A stretch of 56,684 nt of DNA from Gemmatimonadaceae bacterium (GCA_020853635.1 JADYYN010000192.1:1-56684), one strand, 5' to 3'; shown: positions 45,102 to 54,474, counted from the first letter of the stretch. The notes: generated by a model from the sequence alone, not told the origin. Program-made: numbers and translations.

Positions 45102-46199
45102 ATGGGGCTCGTCGCGAGCGCTACCGCTGGCTGCGCAGATTCGGCGCCCGCCCCATCGTGGCTCGGATCGTATCCGTCAGAGTCGTTCGCGCATGGATTG
45201 CCCCTCACTCACCCCGCGCCTGACTATCGCGAGGGCTTTCGATCCGACTCGCTGAGCACGCCAGAGTTGCTAGGCGACTCCTCCGCGTTCAGCAGAATCA
45301 GCGCGCTTCGCGTCTTTGGTCGCCGACTGCTGGTGACTGATGCCGGCAGCCCCGAGCATTTAGTCGTGGTCGACCGCGTCTCCGGCGCCGTCGAGAGCCG
45401 GTTCGGAAGACACGGTGAAGGCCCTGGCGAGTTCCGTGATCCTCGATGGACGCACCATCACGCATCCGACGCCAGTCTCGCGTGGGTGTATGACTACACC
45501 TTGCGCCGCTTGGCGCTTGTTCGCCTCGATGGTAGCGTCCGTGAGCGGCTCGTGCGGACCCTCCGACTGGATCAAGGGCCGTACTTGTCCGAACCCGTCC
45601 TGCTCGGAGACCGCTTCGTCAGCAATGGTTATTTTGTCAGCCACACGCTAACCGTGGCTGACACGCAATGGAGCTCGCTCACTCACCTTGCCGGCGAGTC
45701 GCTCACGATTGCTACTGACGCGGATCCGATGTTTCGCACTCGACTGAACCGCACCCGCACGGCGGTCGATCCTGCTCACTCGCGTCTGGTTCTGGTGTTT
45801 CAGTCCGCCAACCGAATTGACATCTTCGATTCGGCGCTGCGTCATCGCGGATCGATTTCCGGACCGAGAGATACTAGGGTCGCACTTCGCACCATCGAAA
45901 CACCACGCGGCCCAACCACACGGTGGAGCGACGAGAACGAGCTCGCCTACGTGGGCGTGGATGCGACCAATGAGTTCATTTTTGCACTTTTTTGTGGCCA
46001 TTGTGGAGCGAGGGCGCTGCCCCGACGCGTGCACGTCTTCACGTGGGAAGGAAGATTCGTCTCAGAGCTGAACCTCGATCGATCGGTCGAGACGATCGCC
46101 GTTTCTGCCGATGGTCGGACACTCTACGGCTCGATCGACGAGCCATATCCCGCGATCGCGGCGTGGAGGGTTCCCGTGGAATCCGTGCGCCCCCCATAG
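45102..46199 (+). CDS. Secreted 6-bladed beta-propeller protein (putative lipoprotein)
   Basis: A 365-residue protein with a lipobox-like start (VASATAGCADS) and repeated four-strand blades: LRVFGRRLLVTDAGSPEHLV and VVDRVSGAVESRFGRHGEGP GEF (NHL-like G-x-G-P-G-E-F), LAWVYDYTLRRLALVRLDGS, ANRIDIFDSALRHRGSI, VHVFTWEGRFVSELNLDRSV, ISADGRTLYG-like ending. It resembles the BF3-type 6-bladed propellers common in Bacteroidetes. ATG 45102 is chosen because it opens the lipobox; the frame extends upstream to 44982. It is followed 76 bases later by a secreted Cys-rich peptide gene. Confidence 0.75.
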   Translation: MGLVASATAGCADSAPAPSWLGSYPSESFAHGLPLTHPAPDYREGFRSDSLSTPELLGDSSAFSRISALRVFGRRLLVTDAGSPEHLVVVDRVSGAVESRFGRHGEGPGEFRDPRWTHHHASDASLAWVYDYTLRRLALVRLDGSVRERLVRTLRLDQGPYLSEPVLLGDRFVSNGYFVSHTLTVADTQWSSLTHLAGESLTIATDADPMFRTRLNRTRTAVDPAHSRLVLVFQSANRIDIFDSALRHRGSISGPRDTRVALRTIETPRGPTTRWSDENELAYVGVDATNEFIFALFCGHCGARALPRRVHVFTWEGRFVSELNLDRSVETIAVSADGRTLYGSIDEPYPAIAAWRVPVESVRPP

Positions 46200-46275
46200 C
46201 GACAGTCGATGATGTAAACAGCTCATGCGCTGTCAGACCGCTCGACTCCACGCCCTTCATCACGGAGCGACTCCG

Positions 46276-46515
46276 ATGCGACCGAAGACTCAGCTCTTGT
46301 TCGCAGCTGGCTTGGCTGGTGCACTGGTTGTCCCAGTTGCCGGAAAGGTGCAGAACAATCGAATCACGATTGGCGGAAACGACGCGTGCGCACAGGCGTG
46401 CACGCCTCAACCACTGTGCGACGAGTGCTCACCAGAGCCGTACTACTCCTGCTCGGACTTGGGCGGATTCATCAACGTCGAGAACTACCGCTGCACCGGA
46501 GGGGGTTGTTCGTAG
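46276..46515 (+). CDS. Small secreted Cys-rich peptide
   Basis: A 79-residue protein with a signal peptide (QLLFAAGLAGALVVPVAG, cleavage near residue 23) and a mature part with seven cysteines (C38, C42, C48, C51, C59, C73, C78), including DACAQAC, LCDEC and CTGGGCS near the end. ATG 46276 is preferred over upstream starts because it begins the signal peptide. It sits right after the beta-propeller gene, ahead of a strong hairpin. In Bacteroidetes, NVEALA-type signal peptides of similar size pair with 6-bladed propeller genes; I see no NVEALA motif, so the parallel is structural and positional only. Confidence 0.65.
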   Translation: MRPKTQLLFAAGLAGALVVPVAGKVQNNRITIGGNDACAQACTPQPLCDECSPEPYYSCSDLGGFINVENYRCTGGGCS

Positions 46516-46594
46516 TGGCTCCCTTCATGCAGCGATGAAGCCGACCGTTGCTCGCGACGAGCGTCGGCCACTCGCGTACAGTCAAACAGCAAGT

Positions 46595-46627
46595 CACCCC
46601 GCCAACCCCATTGGGGCTGGCGGGGTG
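46595..46627 (+). terminator. Strong hairpin after the propeller-peptide genes
   Basis: CACCCCGCCAACCCC and GGGGCTGGCGGGGTG form a 15-bp stem with one wobble around an ATT loop. It lies 80 bases past the peptide stop. No U-run follows, so it may act as a transcript-end stabiliser or weak terminator. Confidence 0.65.
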
Positions 46628-46638
46628 ACATTGCTCCT

Positions 46639-46683
46639 CGATCACCGGGCCTGACTCACATCAATCACCGTTCCCGGTGATCG
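46639..46683 (-). terminator. Inverted repeat at the 3' end of susD 2
   Basis: Perfect 11-bp arms CGATCACCGGG and CCCGGTGATCG with a 23-base loop, immediately past the susD 2 stop at 46688. It probably marks the transcript end of the susC/D 2 operon. Confidence 0.5.
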
Positions 46684-46687
46684 ATCA

Positions 46688-47935
46688 TCACGTGCCCTTC
46701 AAGTTCTCGTTGTTGTCCTTCTCGGCCAGCGGCAACGGATAGCATGTCTTGCTGCCGATGGCTGGGAAGCCGGGCTTGAAATACGGCTGACCCGGGACCG
46801 GGATCCCGGTCATCGCAGCCGGCTGACGGCGCCAGTCACCCTGACGCTGCCCCTCGAGGTAGAAATCGAGCGATTTCTGCCACAGGAACTCCTTGAGGAC
46901 CGACGCGGCATCGGTCGGGCCGGTGTACGCCCCAACCCCGCCCGCCGTACGACGCGCCGCGATCAGGGCCAGCTGCGCCGCCGGCCCGGCGACTTCGGCC
47001 GCGATGTAGTCGGCTTCGAGCTTCGAGGCGATGCGCACGGCGGTGTTGAACGCCGGATACTTGTCCTGGATGTAGAAGGCACCGGTCGACGCATCCTGAG
47101 GGGCCAAGGTGTGCTCCGTGGGTGTCCTGTATCTCACTCGCGAATCTGGGCGAACGCGGAATGCCTCTGACACGCCGATCGAACCGCGATCGAGCGTGAA
47201 CTGCCAGAAGCGATTCCCGAGGCGAGTGCGCTGCGCGAGGTTGTCGACGTACGGCAGGGTGAAGGTGAAGCCAGCGGGGACGGCGGCCGCATCTGCCGCC
47301 GCCTGTGGCCCACGCCCAGCCTGCAGATGCGCGCGGGCACGCCCGACAAGCGACGCACGCGCCAGCGCCAGTCCGTCGGCGGACGCATTGGCGGTACCGA
47401 TGGTGATGGCGTTCGTGAAGTGTACCACGGCAGAATCGAGCATCTGTGCCGTCGTCAGCGCTGGCCCGCCGTTCACCACACCGGTGCAGAAGTCCTGCGC
47501 CATGTAGAGGAATGAATACCCCCGCCACGTCGCCGCCCGCGCGTAGTTGATGTTCGTCGTCGGGTTGGGAAGCGTAAGGTCAAGCACAATCTTGGTCGAC
47601 GCCGCAGCGAGCGACAGCGGCTGCCACACGTCCGTGTTGAGTGAACCGTTGGCTTCGTTGGTATCGCGCCGGCCGAACTCATTGCGCGTCGGAAAGGTCT
47701 CGGCGACGATGCTCTCGCCGTTGAACCAGGACGAGTACATCACCGACCAGCCGTGGAAGACAGCGAAGTTCTGTTGCGCCGAGTTGGCCAGCGTCGCGGC
47801 GTCACGCACCGGGTCGATAGCCGATGCATCGATCACGTTGGGGTTTTCGACAGTGAGGAACTCGTTGCAGCCGATGCTGGCAAGCACGGCGGCGGCACCG
47901 AGCAGTCGCCCGAAGGCGCGCTGATAGGTCGTCAT
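46688..47935 (-). CDS. SusD/RagB-like outer-membrane lipoprotein (pair 2)
   Basis: A 415-residue lipoprotein with lipobox VLASIGCNEFL and the SusD-like start TVENPNVIDASAIDPVRDA. The helical scaffold follows (TWRGYSFLYMAQDFCTG; LARASLVGRARAHLQAGRG; IASKLEADYIAAEVAG; WQKSLDFYLEGQRQGDWRR) and it ends CYPLPLAEKDNNENL, the usual tail. It lies 11 bases downstream of susC 2 and would be its lid. Substrate unknown. Confidence 0.87.
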   Translation of the reverse strand: MTTYQRAFGRLLGAAAVLASIGCNEFLTVENPNVIDASAIDPVRDAATLANSAQQNFAVFHGWSVMYSSWFNGESIVAETFPTRNEFGRRDTNEANGSLNTDVWQPLSLAAASTKIVLDLTLPNPTTNINYARAATWRGYSFLYMAQDFCTGVVNGGPALTTAQMLDSAVVHFTNAITIGTANASADGLALARASLVGRARAHLQAGRGPQAAADAAAVPAGFTFTLPYVDNLAQRTRLGNRFWQFTLDRGSIGVSEAFRVRPDSRVRYRTPTEHTLAPQDASTGAFYIQDKYPAFNTAVRIASKLEADYIAAEVAGPAAQLALIAARRTAGGVGAYTGPTDAASVLKEFLWQKSLDFYLEGQRQGDWRRQPAAMTGIPVPGQPYFKPGFPAIGSKTCYPLPLAEKDNNENLKGT

Positions 47936-47946
47936 GTTGCCTCTGA

Positions 47947-50900
47947 TCAGAAGGAAAGGTTGAGTCGGAGGAGCGCCCGACGCGGGTTCGGCAGCGTCAA
48001 GAAGTCGGTCCGTCCAACGCCAAACGCTTCGTTAGGGTTGGACACGACCTCCGGATCGGGACCCGAGTAATCGGTCCAGAGCGCCAGATTCTGCATGGCG
48101 AAGCCGACGGTCGCCGAGCGGGTGCCGAAGAGCCGAGTCAGCAGCCGGGGCGGAATGGTGTATGTTACCCCCAACTCGCGGAAGCGAATGAAGTCTCCCG
48201 GCTCAAGGAAGCCATCTCGGGCTTGGTCCACCGTGGTCGCCGTCCCGTTCTGCTGCACGAAGGCTGGCTGTCCTGCAGTCGGATTGCCGTAGCGGCGGAG
48301 CCGCTCGCGCTCGGAGAGCTTGGTGGGATTCAGGCGATTGTCGGAACGCACCAGCTGCGTCTCGCGGAAGTAACCCGTGAGGTTGTAGATGTAGAAGTCC
48401 TGCTTGGTGTCGATCAGCGTCGCGACGCGGAAGTTGCGGAAGAGCGTGAAGGTGTTGCTCCACGACGCTTCGAAGGTCGGCAAGGCATTGCCCACGACCT
48501 CGAACGTGTCGGCCACCGTCACGACTTTCGTGGTGGTGTTGATGTTGCGCACCCGCTTGGAGACGAACGCGCCGAGTTGGTACCCCTCGGTGAAGCGGTT
48601 GAGGGTGCCAAACGCGGCCACCTGACCGAGGTCAATCAACTCGTTGTGCAGCGTGTTGAAGTTGAGTCGCGTCTCCCACGAGAAGTTGCGCTTGCGCAAC
48701 ATGTCGGCCGTGATGCCAACCTCGACCCCGCGGTTCAGCACCTCGCCAATGTTCTGGAAGGGGTTTTGCTGGAAGCCCTGCGACGGCGGAAGCTGCGGCT
48801 GCAGGATGAGGTCCAGCGACTTCTTGTTGAAGAACGTGAGCTCGACGCGGGCGCGGTCCGACAAGAACGACGCGTCGAAGCCCAGCTCATACTCCACGCC
48901 GCGCTCGGGCTTGAGCTCCGCATTGCCCGGGTTCAAGGGAACGGCGCCGGCATCGGTAATGATGGCGGCCCCACTCGTCGTGGCGTAGGGCGCGGCACCG
49001 AGCGTCGTGAGGGCCGCTCCCGCGCGCGGAGCGCGTCCCGTCGTACCATAGGCGGTGCGGAACCGGAAGGATGACAGCAGGTTGGTCTTCGGAAACCACG
49101 ACTCGTCGGACATGACCCACGACAAGCCGACCTTCGGCAGGAGGATCGGGTCCGTCGCAACGCCAAACGCCGAAAAGTCGTCGAGACGGGCGCCAGCCTG
49201 CAGGAAGATGCGATCACGATACCCAAGCTGCAGCTGCGAGAGGTATCCGTACTGGCGAACCTCGGTTCGCTGCTGCGCCGCCGAAGTTGTCGACGCGTTG
49301 CCGATCACGTTCGCCGAGTTCGTCACCAACCCCTGTCCCGTGGCAGAGAGACTGTCGGTGCGCGTGGCAATCGCCTGGAATCCCGCCGAGACGTTGAGCT
49401 GCCACTGGTTTTCGGATCCGAACGCCTTGTTGGCGTCGTTCATCCAGTCCACGGTAAAGCGCTGCGCGCCAAACCGGGTCTGCTGGTTGTTGCCCAGATT
49501 GAGGTCGCCAGCGTAGTTCGTCCCCGAGTTCTTCGGGAAGTACCGAGTCGCCTCGTCGTTGAGCAAGTCGGCGCCGAGCGTGAACCGGCTCTTGAGCCAC
49601 GAAGTCGGAAGATAGGTCGCCGACATGTTCAGGATGTTGCGACGAGTGTCGAGCTCGTTCTGAATGGCCGCGATCGCGGCGACGCCGCGATTGAAACCGA
49701 ACCACCCGTTCTGGGATGGAACGCCGTCATCACGGCGGGTCAGCGGCGACCCGAGCAGGGCGCCCCCCAGGTAGCCGTAAATGTTGTTGTCGTTGTCCGG
49801 CAGGATCGCTTTGGAGTAAATGGACGAAACTCCCGCCTCGAGCGTCATCTTGGCGTTTGGGATCCAGTTGAAGTTCGAACGCCACGAGTAGCGGCGAAAA
49901 TCGTTGCTCGGGAGCGTGCCGATGTTACGGTCCGCACCCGCCGATACGAAGTAGCCGTAGTTCTGGCCTCCGCCACGACCCGTCCAGCCGAGGAGCTGGT
50001 CACCACCGTAACGAATACCGTCCTCGCGAGAGAGCGGATTGTCGCTCACGAGGGTCCCGACGGCCTTGCCCCGGCATAGCGGATTCGTGCTCGTGGTCGC
50101 GACGAGCGCCGCGGTGCAGTTGCCGAAGTTCGAAGGCGGCGTCCAGTTGAGATCGGCCTGGCCGTATTCGGCGCGCACGGTCTGCTGAAACGAGTTGGAG
50201 CCGGCGCGTCCCTTCTTCGTGATGATCTGGATCACGCCAGCGGAGGCGTCGGCGCCGTAGAGCGTCGCCGCTGCCGGTCCCTTCACGACCTCGATGTTCT
50301 CGATGTCGTCGGGGTTGAGATCATTGAGGCGGTCGGTGAGCTGGCCGTTGAGGCCAAGGTTGACGTTCCCCTCGTTGAAGCGTACGCCGTCGATGAAGAT
50401 GATAGGGTTGTTCGACAGAGAAATGGACGACGCACCGCGGATCCGGATGTTGCGGTTCGTCCCAGCCGTGCCCGACGCTGAGTTCACAGCAATGCCCGGC
50501 ACGCGCGACTGCAGCATGTCGTTTACGCTGTTGATGACTGCGTTCTCCTTGATGTCGGCGGCCGAAACCGAGGCAACCTGCGCGGGCTGCGCTCGGCGTT
50601 CCTGGTTCCCCGCCGTGCCGGTGACGACGAGCTCCTGCAGTGTCGTCACTGTCTTGGCCAGCTCGAAGTTCTGCGTGGCCGTTTCATTCGCCGTGATGCG
50701 CACGGTGTCCTGCCCGGCGCGATAGCCGATGCGAAGAACCCCCACCTGCACGACGCCGGGACGAACGCCGACGAGACGATACTCGCCTCGCGCGTTGCTC
50801 TGCGTCTCGAGGGTCGTTCCGGTGACCACGACACGTGCTCCCTCTAGCGGAGTTTTCGATTCGCGGTCGGTGATCACGCCACTTACCGAGCCCGTACCGG

Positions 50901-50988
50901 CTTGCTGCGCCGAGACGGCACTCGTCAGGCCTACGACGCCAGCCAGCGCGACGTAGAGCCTCCTGCGCCAACGAGACAATTGATTCAT
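47947..50988 (-). CDS. SusC/RagA-like TonB-linked outer-membrane protein (pair 2)
   Basis: A 1013-residue importer barrel. Signal peptide (YVALAGVVGLTSAVSAQQ), carboxypeptidase-like domain (VSGVITDRESKTPLEGARVV), plug (VNDMLQSRVPGIAVNSASG; NRNIRIRGASSISLSNNPII; IEVVKGPAAATLYGADASAG) and a barrel ending RLNLSF. ATG 50988 has AGGAGAGG five to six bases upstream. It is the first gene of the susC/D 2 operon, with a 17-bp palindrome in its leader. No enzymes are adjacent, so the imported compound cannot be guessed. Confidence 0.92.
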   Translation of the reverse strand: MNQLSRWRRRLYVALAGVVGLTSAVSAQQAGTGSVSGVITDRESKTPLEGARVVVTGTTLETQSNARGEYRLVGVRPGVVQVGVLRIGYRAGQDTVRITANETATQNFELAKTVTTLQELVVTGTAGNQERRAQPAQVASVSAADIKENAVINSVNDMLQSRVPGIAVNSASGTAGTNRNIRIRGASSISLSNNPIIFIDGVRFNEGNVNLGLNGQLTDRLNDLNPDDIENIEVVKGPAAATLYGADASAGVIQIITKKGRAGSNSFQQTVRAEYGQADLNWTPPSNFGNCTAALVATTSTNPLCRGKAVGTLVSDNPLSREDGIRYGGDQLLGWTGRGGGQNYGYFVSAGADRNIGTLPSNDFRRYSWRSNFNWIPNAKMTLEAGVSSIYSKAILPDNDNNIYGYLGGALLGSPLTRRDDGVPSQNGWFGFNRGVAAIAAIQNELDTRRNILNMSATYLPTSWLKSRFTLGADLLNDEATRYFPKNSGTNYAGDLNLGNNQQTRFGAQRFTVDWMNDANKAFGSENQWQLNVSAGFQAIATRTDSLSATGQGLVTNSANVIGNASTTSAAQQRTEVRQYGYLSQLQLGYRDRIFLQAGARLDDFSAFGVATDPILLPKVGLSWVMSDESWFPKTNLLSSFRFRTAYGTTGRAPRAGAALTTLGAAPYATTSGAAIITDAGAVPLNPGNAELKPERGVEYELGFDASFLSDRARVELTFFNKKSLDLILQPQLPPSQGFQQNPFQNIGEVLNRGVEVGITADMLRKRNFSWETRLNFNTLHNELIDLGQVAAFGTLNRFTEGYQLGAFVSKRVRNINTTTKVVTVADTFEVVGNALPTFEASWSNTFTLFRNFRVATLIDTKQDFYIYNLTGYFRETQLVRSDNRLNPTKLSERERLRRYGNPTAGQPAFVQQNGTATTVDQARDGFLEPGDFIRFRELGVTYTIPPRLLTRLFGTRSATVGFAMQNLALWTDYSGPDPEVVSNPNEAFGVGRTDFLTLPNPRRALLRLNLSF

Positions 50989-51025
50989 ACGCCTCTCCTG
51001 GGGAGAAAGGGGATTGTCCGCACGC

Positions 51026-51042
51026 GGTGCGGTTACCGCACC
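51026..51042. promoter_or_regulatory. 17-bp palindrome upstream of susC 2
   Basis: GGTGCGGTTACCGCACC has perfect 8-bp arms around one base, 38 bases before the susC 2 ATG. It could be an operator or, in RNA, a leader hairpin close to the ribosome site. No regulator gene is adjacent. Confidence 0.45.
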
Positions 51043-51161
51043 TGCGCCGAACGGTAGCCAAACGCGTCACCTCGACGATTCGTTCAGTCGAGTTGTGGAC
51101 ACGTTCGGCACTCTGCAGGGGCCCTAACGTCCGTCGCGGGGGTGAGGCGCGGGTCGTGCCC

Positions 51162-51662
51162 CTACTCGAACTCTACTAGCAGGGCGCCCTTCTCGACAGC
51201 CACGCCGGGCTGAATGAGAACGTTCTTCACGACTCCGGCAGTCGTAGTTCGCAGCTCGTTCTCCATTTTCATCGCTTCCATCACGACCAGCCCCTGCCCC
51301 GCCTCGACGCTGTCCCCGGGACGAACCGTCACCCGTACGATGAGTCCGGGCATGGGGGCCACGAGCGGGCGCGGCCCGCTGGCGGCGGCGCTGGCATTCG
51401 TGAGGTCGCGAATGGTTCGCATGCGCTCATCGAGTGCTTCCACCTCGTAGCGATAGCCATCCATCCACAGCGCATAGCGGCCGCGCGCGTCGCCGCGGCG
51501 GACGGCGACCCGATGCATCTCGCTCCCGATGGTGACGAGCTGGATCGGCGTCCCTTCCACGTCGGCGAGGTGCGCCTGCACATGTGCACCATCCACCCGT
51601 ACACCATCGGCGTCGAGGTCGACCTCGAGGCGTTCACCGTTCACGTCGACGATGTACTTCAC
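51162..51662 (-). CDS. Biotin carboxyl carrier protein of an acyl-CoA carboxylase
   Basis: A 166-residue protein. The N-terminal part resembles the BT-like linker domain of acyl-CoA carboxylases. The C-terminal biotinyl domain reads VAPMPGLIVRVTVRPGDSVE and VVMEAMKMENELRT, with the MKM lysine to be biotinylated. It swings carboxybiotin between biotin carboxylase and carboxyltransferase. Its ATG (51662) directly adjoins the stop of the methyltransferase gene, so it is the last gene of the carboxylase operon. A CCTAACG word lies 33 bases past its stop. Confidence 0.9.
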   Translation of the reverse strand: MKYIVDVNGERLEVDLDADGVRVDGAHVQAHLADVEGTPIQLVTIGSEMHRVAVRRGDARGRYALWMDGYRYEVEALDERMRTIRDLTNASAAASGPRPLVAPMPGLIVRVTVRPGDSVEAGQGLVVMEAMKMENELRTTTAGVVKNVLIQPGVAVEKGALLVEFE

Positions 51663-52892
51663 TCAATTCTCCGGGGCGAGGAGGCACACGCTTTCCACGT
51701 GGGCCGTCTGGGGAAACATGTCATACGGCTGCACCTGCACCACCCGATACGACGGCAGCCGCGCCACGTCGCGCGCAAGCGTGGCCGGATTGCAGCTGAC
51801 GTAGACCACGTGCGGGCGCGGCGCCCCTGCGGGCGGAGACTCGAGCGTCGCGCAGACCCTCGCATCAACCCCCGCACGCGGCGGGTTGAGGATCACCACA
51901 TCGGCCGGCAGGTGCAACGCCAGGGCCTCTTCCACGCGCGCGCACACCGACGTGGATGGTGCCACCAGCCGGCGCGCGGCGTGCGTTGCCGCCTCGGGAT
52001 CGAGTTCGATGGCCGTCACGCGAATGCCCGCCTCAGCGAGCGGGACCGACGTGTCGCCCGCCCCCGCATAGGCATCGATCACGACCCGTGGTTCGAGCGC
52101 GCGCACCATCGCCACCACATCGGCGTGCAACCGCGCCGCCATCGCCGGATTGACTTGTTCGAAGGACGCCGCCGGCCGATCGGGCTCGACGTCGACCACC
52201 TCATGATGCCGCCCTTCGACGTCGATCCACCGCACCACGCTGAAGGACGCGAGCCGCTGGGCGAAGTCGTGCGCGCGTGGCCACGACGACACCCCCTCGA
52301 GGACAAAGGCGAGCGACTCACCCGCCAGCCGCACGGCGCCGCGCAACTCCGGGGCCTTGGGGAGGAGCGCCTGCGCTGCCATGACGTCGTGCCACCCCGC
52401 AACCACGCGCGGATGCGTAATGGGGCATTCCTCGAGCGAGAAGACACGATTTGCGTCGTCCCACCGGTGCAGCCCGGCGAACCAACGCCCCCCTTCATGT
52501 CGCATCGTCAGGGTCAGCTTGTTGCGATACTCCCACTCGGCCGGACTGGCGACAACGGGCGGGACATCGACTGGTCGCTTGGCGATGCGCGCGAAGGCGT
52601 CGACGACGACCTGTCGCTTGGCCTCCCGCTGGGCGTCATACGCCAGATGCTGCACCTGGCATCCGCCGCAGCGATCGCGGTCGTAGTGGCGGCAGCGCGG
52701 CGCCACGCGGTCGGTTGACGGCTCCACGAGTCGCAGCAGGCGCCCGTGCCCCAGCCGATCCTTCTTGACGTACGTGAATTCCGCCTCGTCACCAGGCGCG
52801 GTGCGTGGCACGAAGACGACCAGTCCGTCGACGCGCGCCACGCCAGCTCCGCCAGCCGCAATGGAGTCGATGCGGGCGATGGTGCGGTGCAC
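51663..52892 (-). CDS. TrmA/RlmD-family RNA 5-methyluridine methyltransferase
   Basis: Methylates a uridine at C5 in rRNA or tRNA using SAM, 409 residues. An N-terminal TRAM-like domain (AAGGAGVARVDGLVVFVP) precedes iron-sulfur ligands in RHYDRDRCGGCQVQHL plus an upstream Cys (RVAPRC), and the SAM-binding VVIDAYAGAGDTSVPLAEAG, then LNPPRAG and the catalytic VYVSCNPATLARD. Start GTG 52892 is immediately after the accC stop and the stop immediately precedes the carrier gene, so it is embedded in the carboxylase operon. Which nucleotide is modified cannot be told. Confidence 0.87.
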   Translation of the reverse strand: MHRTIARIDSIAAGGAGVARVDGLVVFVPRTAPGDEAEFTYVKKDRLGHGRLLRLVEPSTDRVAPRCRHYDRDRCGGCQVQHLAYDAQREAKRQVVVDAFARIAKRPVDVPPVVASPAEWEYRNKLTLTMRHEGGRWFAGLHRWDDANRVFSLEECPITHPRVVAGWHDVMAAQALLPKAPELRGAVRLAGESLAFVLEGVSSWPRAHDFAQRLASFSVVRWIDVEGRHHEVVDVEPDRPAASFEQVNPAMAARLHADVVAMVRALEPRVVIDAYAGAGDTSVPLAEAGIRVTAIELDPEAATHAARRLVAPSTSVCARVEEALALHLPADVVILNPPRAGVDARVCATLESPPAGAPRPHVVYVSCNPATLARDVARLPSYRVVQVQPYDMFPQTAHVESVCLLAPEN

Positions 52893-54431
52893 CTAACGCA
52901 GCCCTTCGCGGCGGCCCGCGATGACCCACGCATCGGCCCCCGACAACGGCGCGTCCACGCGGGAGGCGCCGCCGTTGCCGCGATTCGCGCCCGCCGCCCC
53001 TGGGCGACGCGTATGGCGATCACGATCGGCGAGCAGCGCCGCGGCGATCGCCGCGGCGCGCACACTGTCTCGTGGCGCCTTGGGTGTCACCAACTCCGGG
53101 AGTCGGCGCTCGAGCCACTGGATCTCGATGTCGCCGCGCTGGAACTCGGCGTCTTCCATCACGCGAAGGTGGAACTCACGCGACGTCTCGATCCCGACGA
53201 TCGTGAGTTCCTTGAGCGCGCGGTGCATGCGCGCGACCGCCTGGTCGCGCGTGGCGGCCCAGACGATGAGCTTGGCCAGCATCGGGTCGTAATGCAGCCC
53301 GACGGTCGACCCCGACTCGACGCCACCGTCCCAGCGCACGCCGGGGCCCGCCGGCAGGTGCAAGTACTCGATGCGCCCGGTGCTCGGGAGGAATCCGTTG
53401 GCCGGGTCTTCGCTGGTGATGCGGCACTCGATTGCCCAGCCGCGCGGCTGGATCTCGTCAGGGAACGGGAGTTTTTCGCCGGCGGCCACCCTGATCTGCC
53501 ACTGCACCAGGTCGATCCCGGTGACCAACTCGGTGACCGGGTGCTCCACCTGGAGGCGCGTGTTCATCTCCAGGAAGTAGAAGTCGCCGTTCTTGTCGAG
53601 GAGGAACTCGCAGGTGCCGGCGTTGACGTAGCCGGCCGCCCGCGCGGCGGCCACCGCGGTCTCGCCCATGCGACGCCGCAACTCGGGGCTCACCGCGACC
53701 GACGGCGCTTCCTCGATCATCTTCTGGTGCCGGCGCTGCACCGAGCACTCGCGTTCGCCTAACGACAAGACCGTGCCGTGCTGGTCGGCGATGATCTGGA
53801 TCTCGACGTGACGCGGCCCCTCGATGTACTTCTCGACGTACACCGCATCATCGCCGAACGCGTTTTTCGCCTCACGCTTGGCGGCATCGAGCGACGCGGC
53901 GAGGTCCTTGGCCTCGCGCACCACACGCATCCCCTTCCCGCCCCCGCCCGCCGCCGCCTTGAGCAGGATCGGATAGCCGAACGTCTTCGCGATCTCCGCC
54001 GCCTCTTCAGCGTCTCGCAGCGGCTCGGTTGTCCCGGGGACGACCGGCACACCGGCCTTGATGGCCAGCTGTCGCGCCGACGTCTTGCTCCCCATCGCCG
54101 CGATCGCCTCGGCGGGCGGCCCAATGAAGACGAGTCCCGAGTCGCGCACCAGGCGCGCGAACCACTCGCGCTCGGAGAGAAAGCCGTATCCCGGGTGAAT
54201 CGCCTCCGCTCCCACCTGCTTCGCCGCCTCGACGATGCGCTCGCCCCTGAGGTAGCTCTCGCTCGACGCGGCCGGTCCGATGTGCACCGCCTCATCGGCC
54301 TCGCGCACGTGCGGCGCCTGCGCGTCGGCATCGGAATACACGGCGACCGACTTGATGCCGAGTTCCTGGCAGGCGCGGATGATGCGCAGGGCGATTTCAC
54401 CGCGATTGGCGACCAACACCTTGGTGAACAT
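52893..54431 (-). CDS. accC: Biotin carboxylase subunit of an acyl-CoA carboxylase
   Basis: ATP-dependent carboxylation of biotin on the carrier protein, 512 residues. MFTKVLVANRGEIALRIIRA start, the Gly-rich ATP loop KAAAGGGGKGMRVV, RECSVQRRHQKMIEEAPS, FYFLEMNTRLQVEHPVTEL and GWAIECRITSEDP are all family hallmarks. The C-terminus carries a Gly/Asn-rich and Arg-rich extension of about 50 residues beyond the usual end. It lies 43 bases downstream of the carboxyltransferase gene. Probable substrate for the complex: acetyl- or propionyl-CoA. Confidence 0.93.
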   Translation of the reverse strand: MFTKVLVANRGEIALRIIRACQELGIKSVAVYSDADAQAPHVREADEAVHIGPAASSESYLRGERIVEAAKQVGAEAIHPGYGFLSEREWFARLVRDSGLVFIGPPAEAIAAMGSKTSARQLAIKAGVPVVPGTTEPLRDAEEAAEIAKTFGYPILLKAAAGGGGKGMRVVREAKDLAASLDAAKREAKNAFGDDAVYVEKYIEGPRHVEIQIIADQHGTVLSLGERECSVQRRHQKMIEEAPSVAVSPELRRRMGETAVAAARAAGYVNAGTCEFLLDKNGDFYFLEMNTRLQVEHPVTELVTGIDLVQWQIRVAAGEKLPFPDEIQPRGWAIECRITSEDPANGFLPSTGRIEYLHLPAGPGVRWDGGVESGSTVGLHYDPMLAKLIVWAATRDQAVARMHRALKELTIVGIETSREFHLRVMEDAEFQRGDIEIQWLERRLPELVTPKAPRDSVRAAAIAAALLADRDRHTRRPGAAGANRGNGGASRVDAPLSGADAWVIAGRREGLR

Positions 54432-54474
54432 CAGAAGACGGGAGGACGGGAAGACGAGAAGACGAGTGAGGGCA

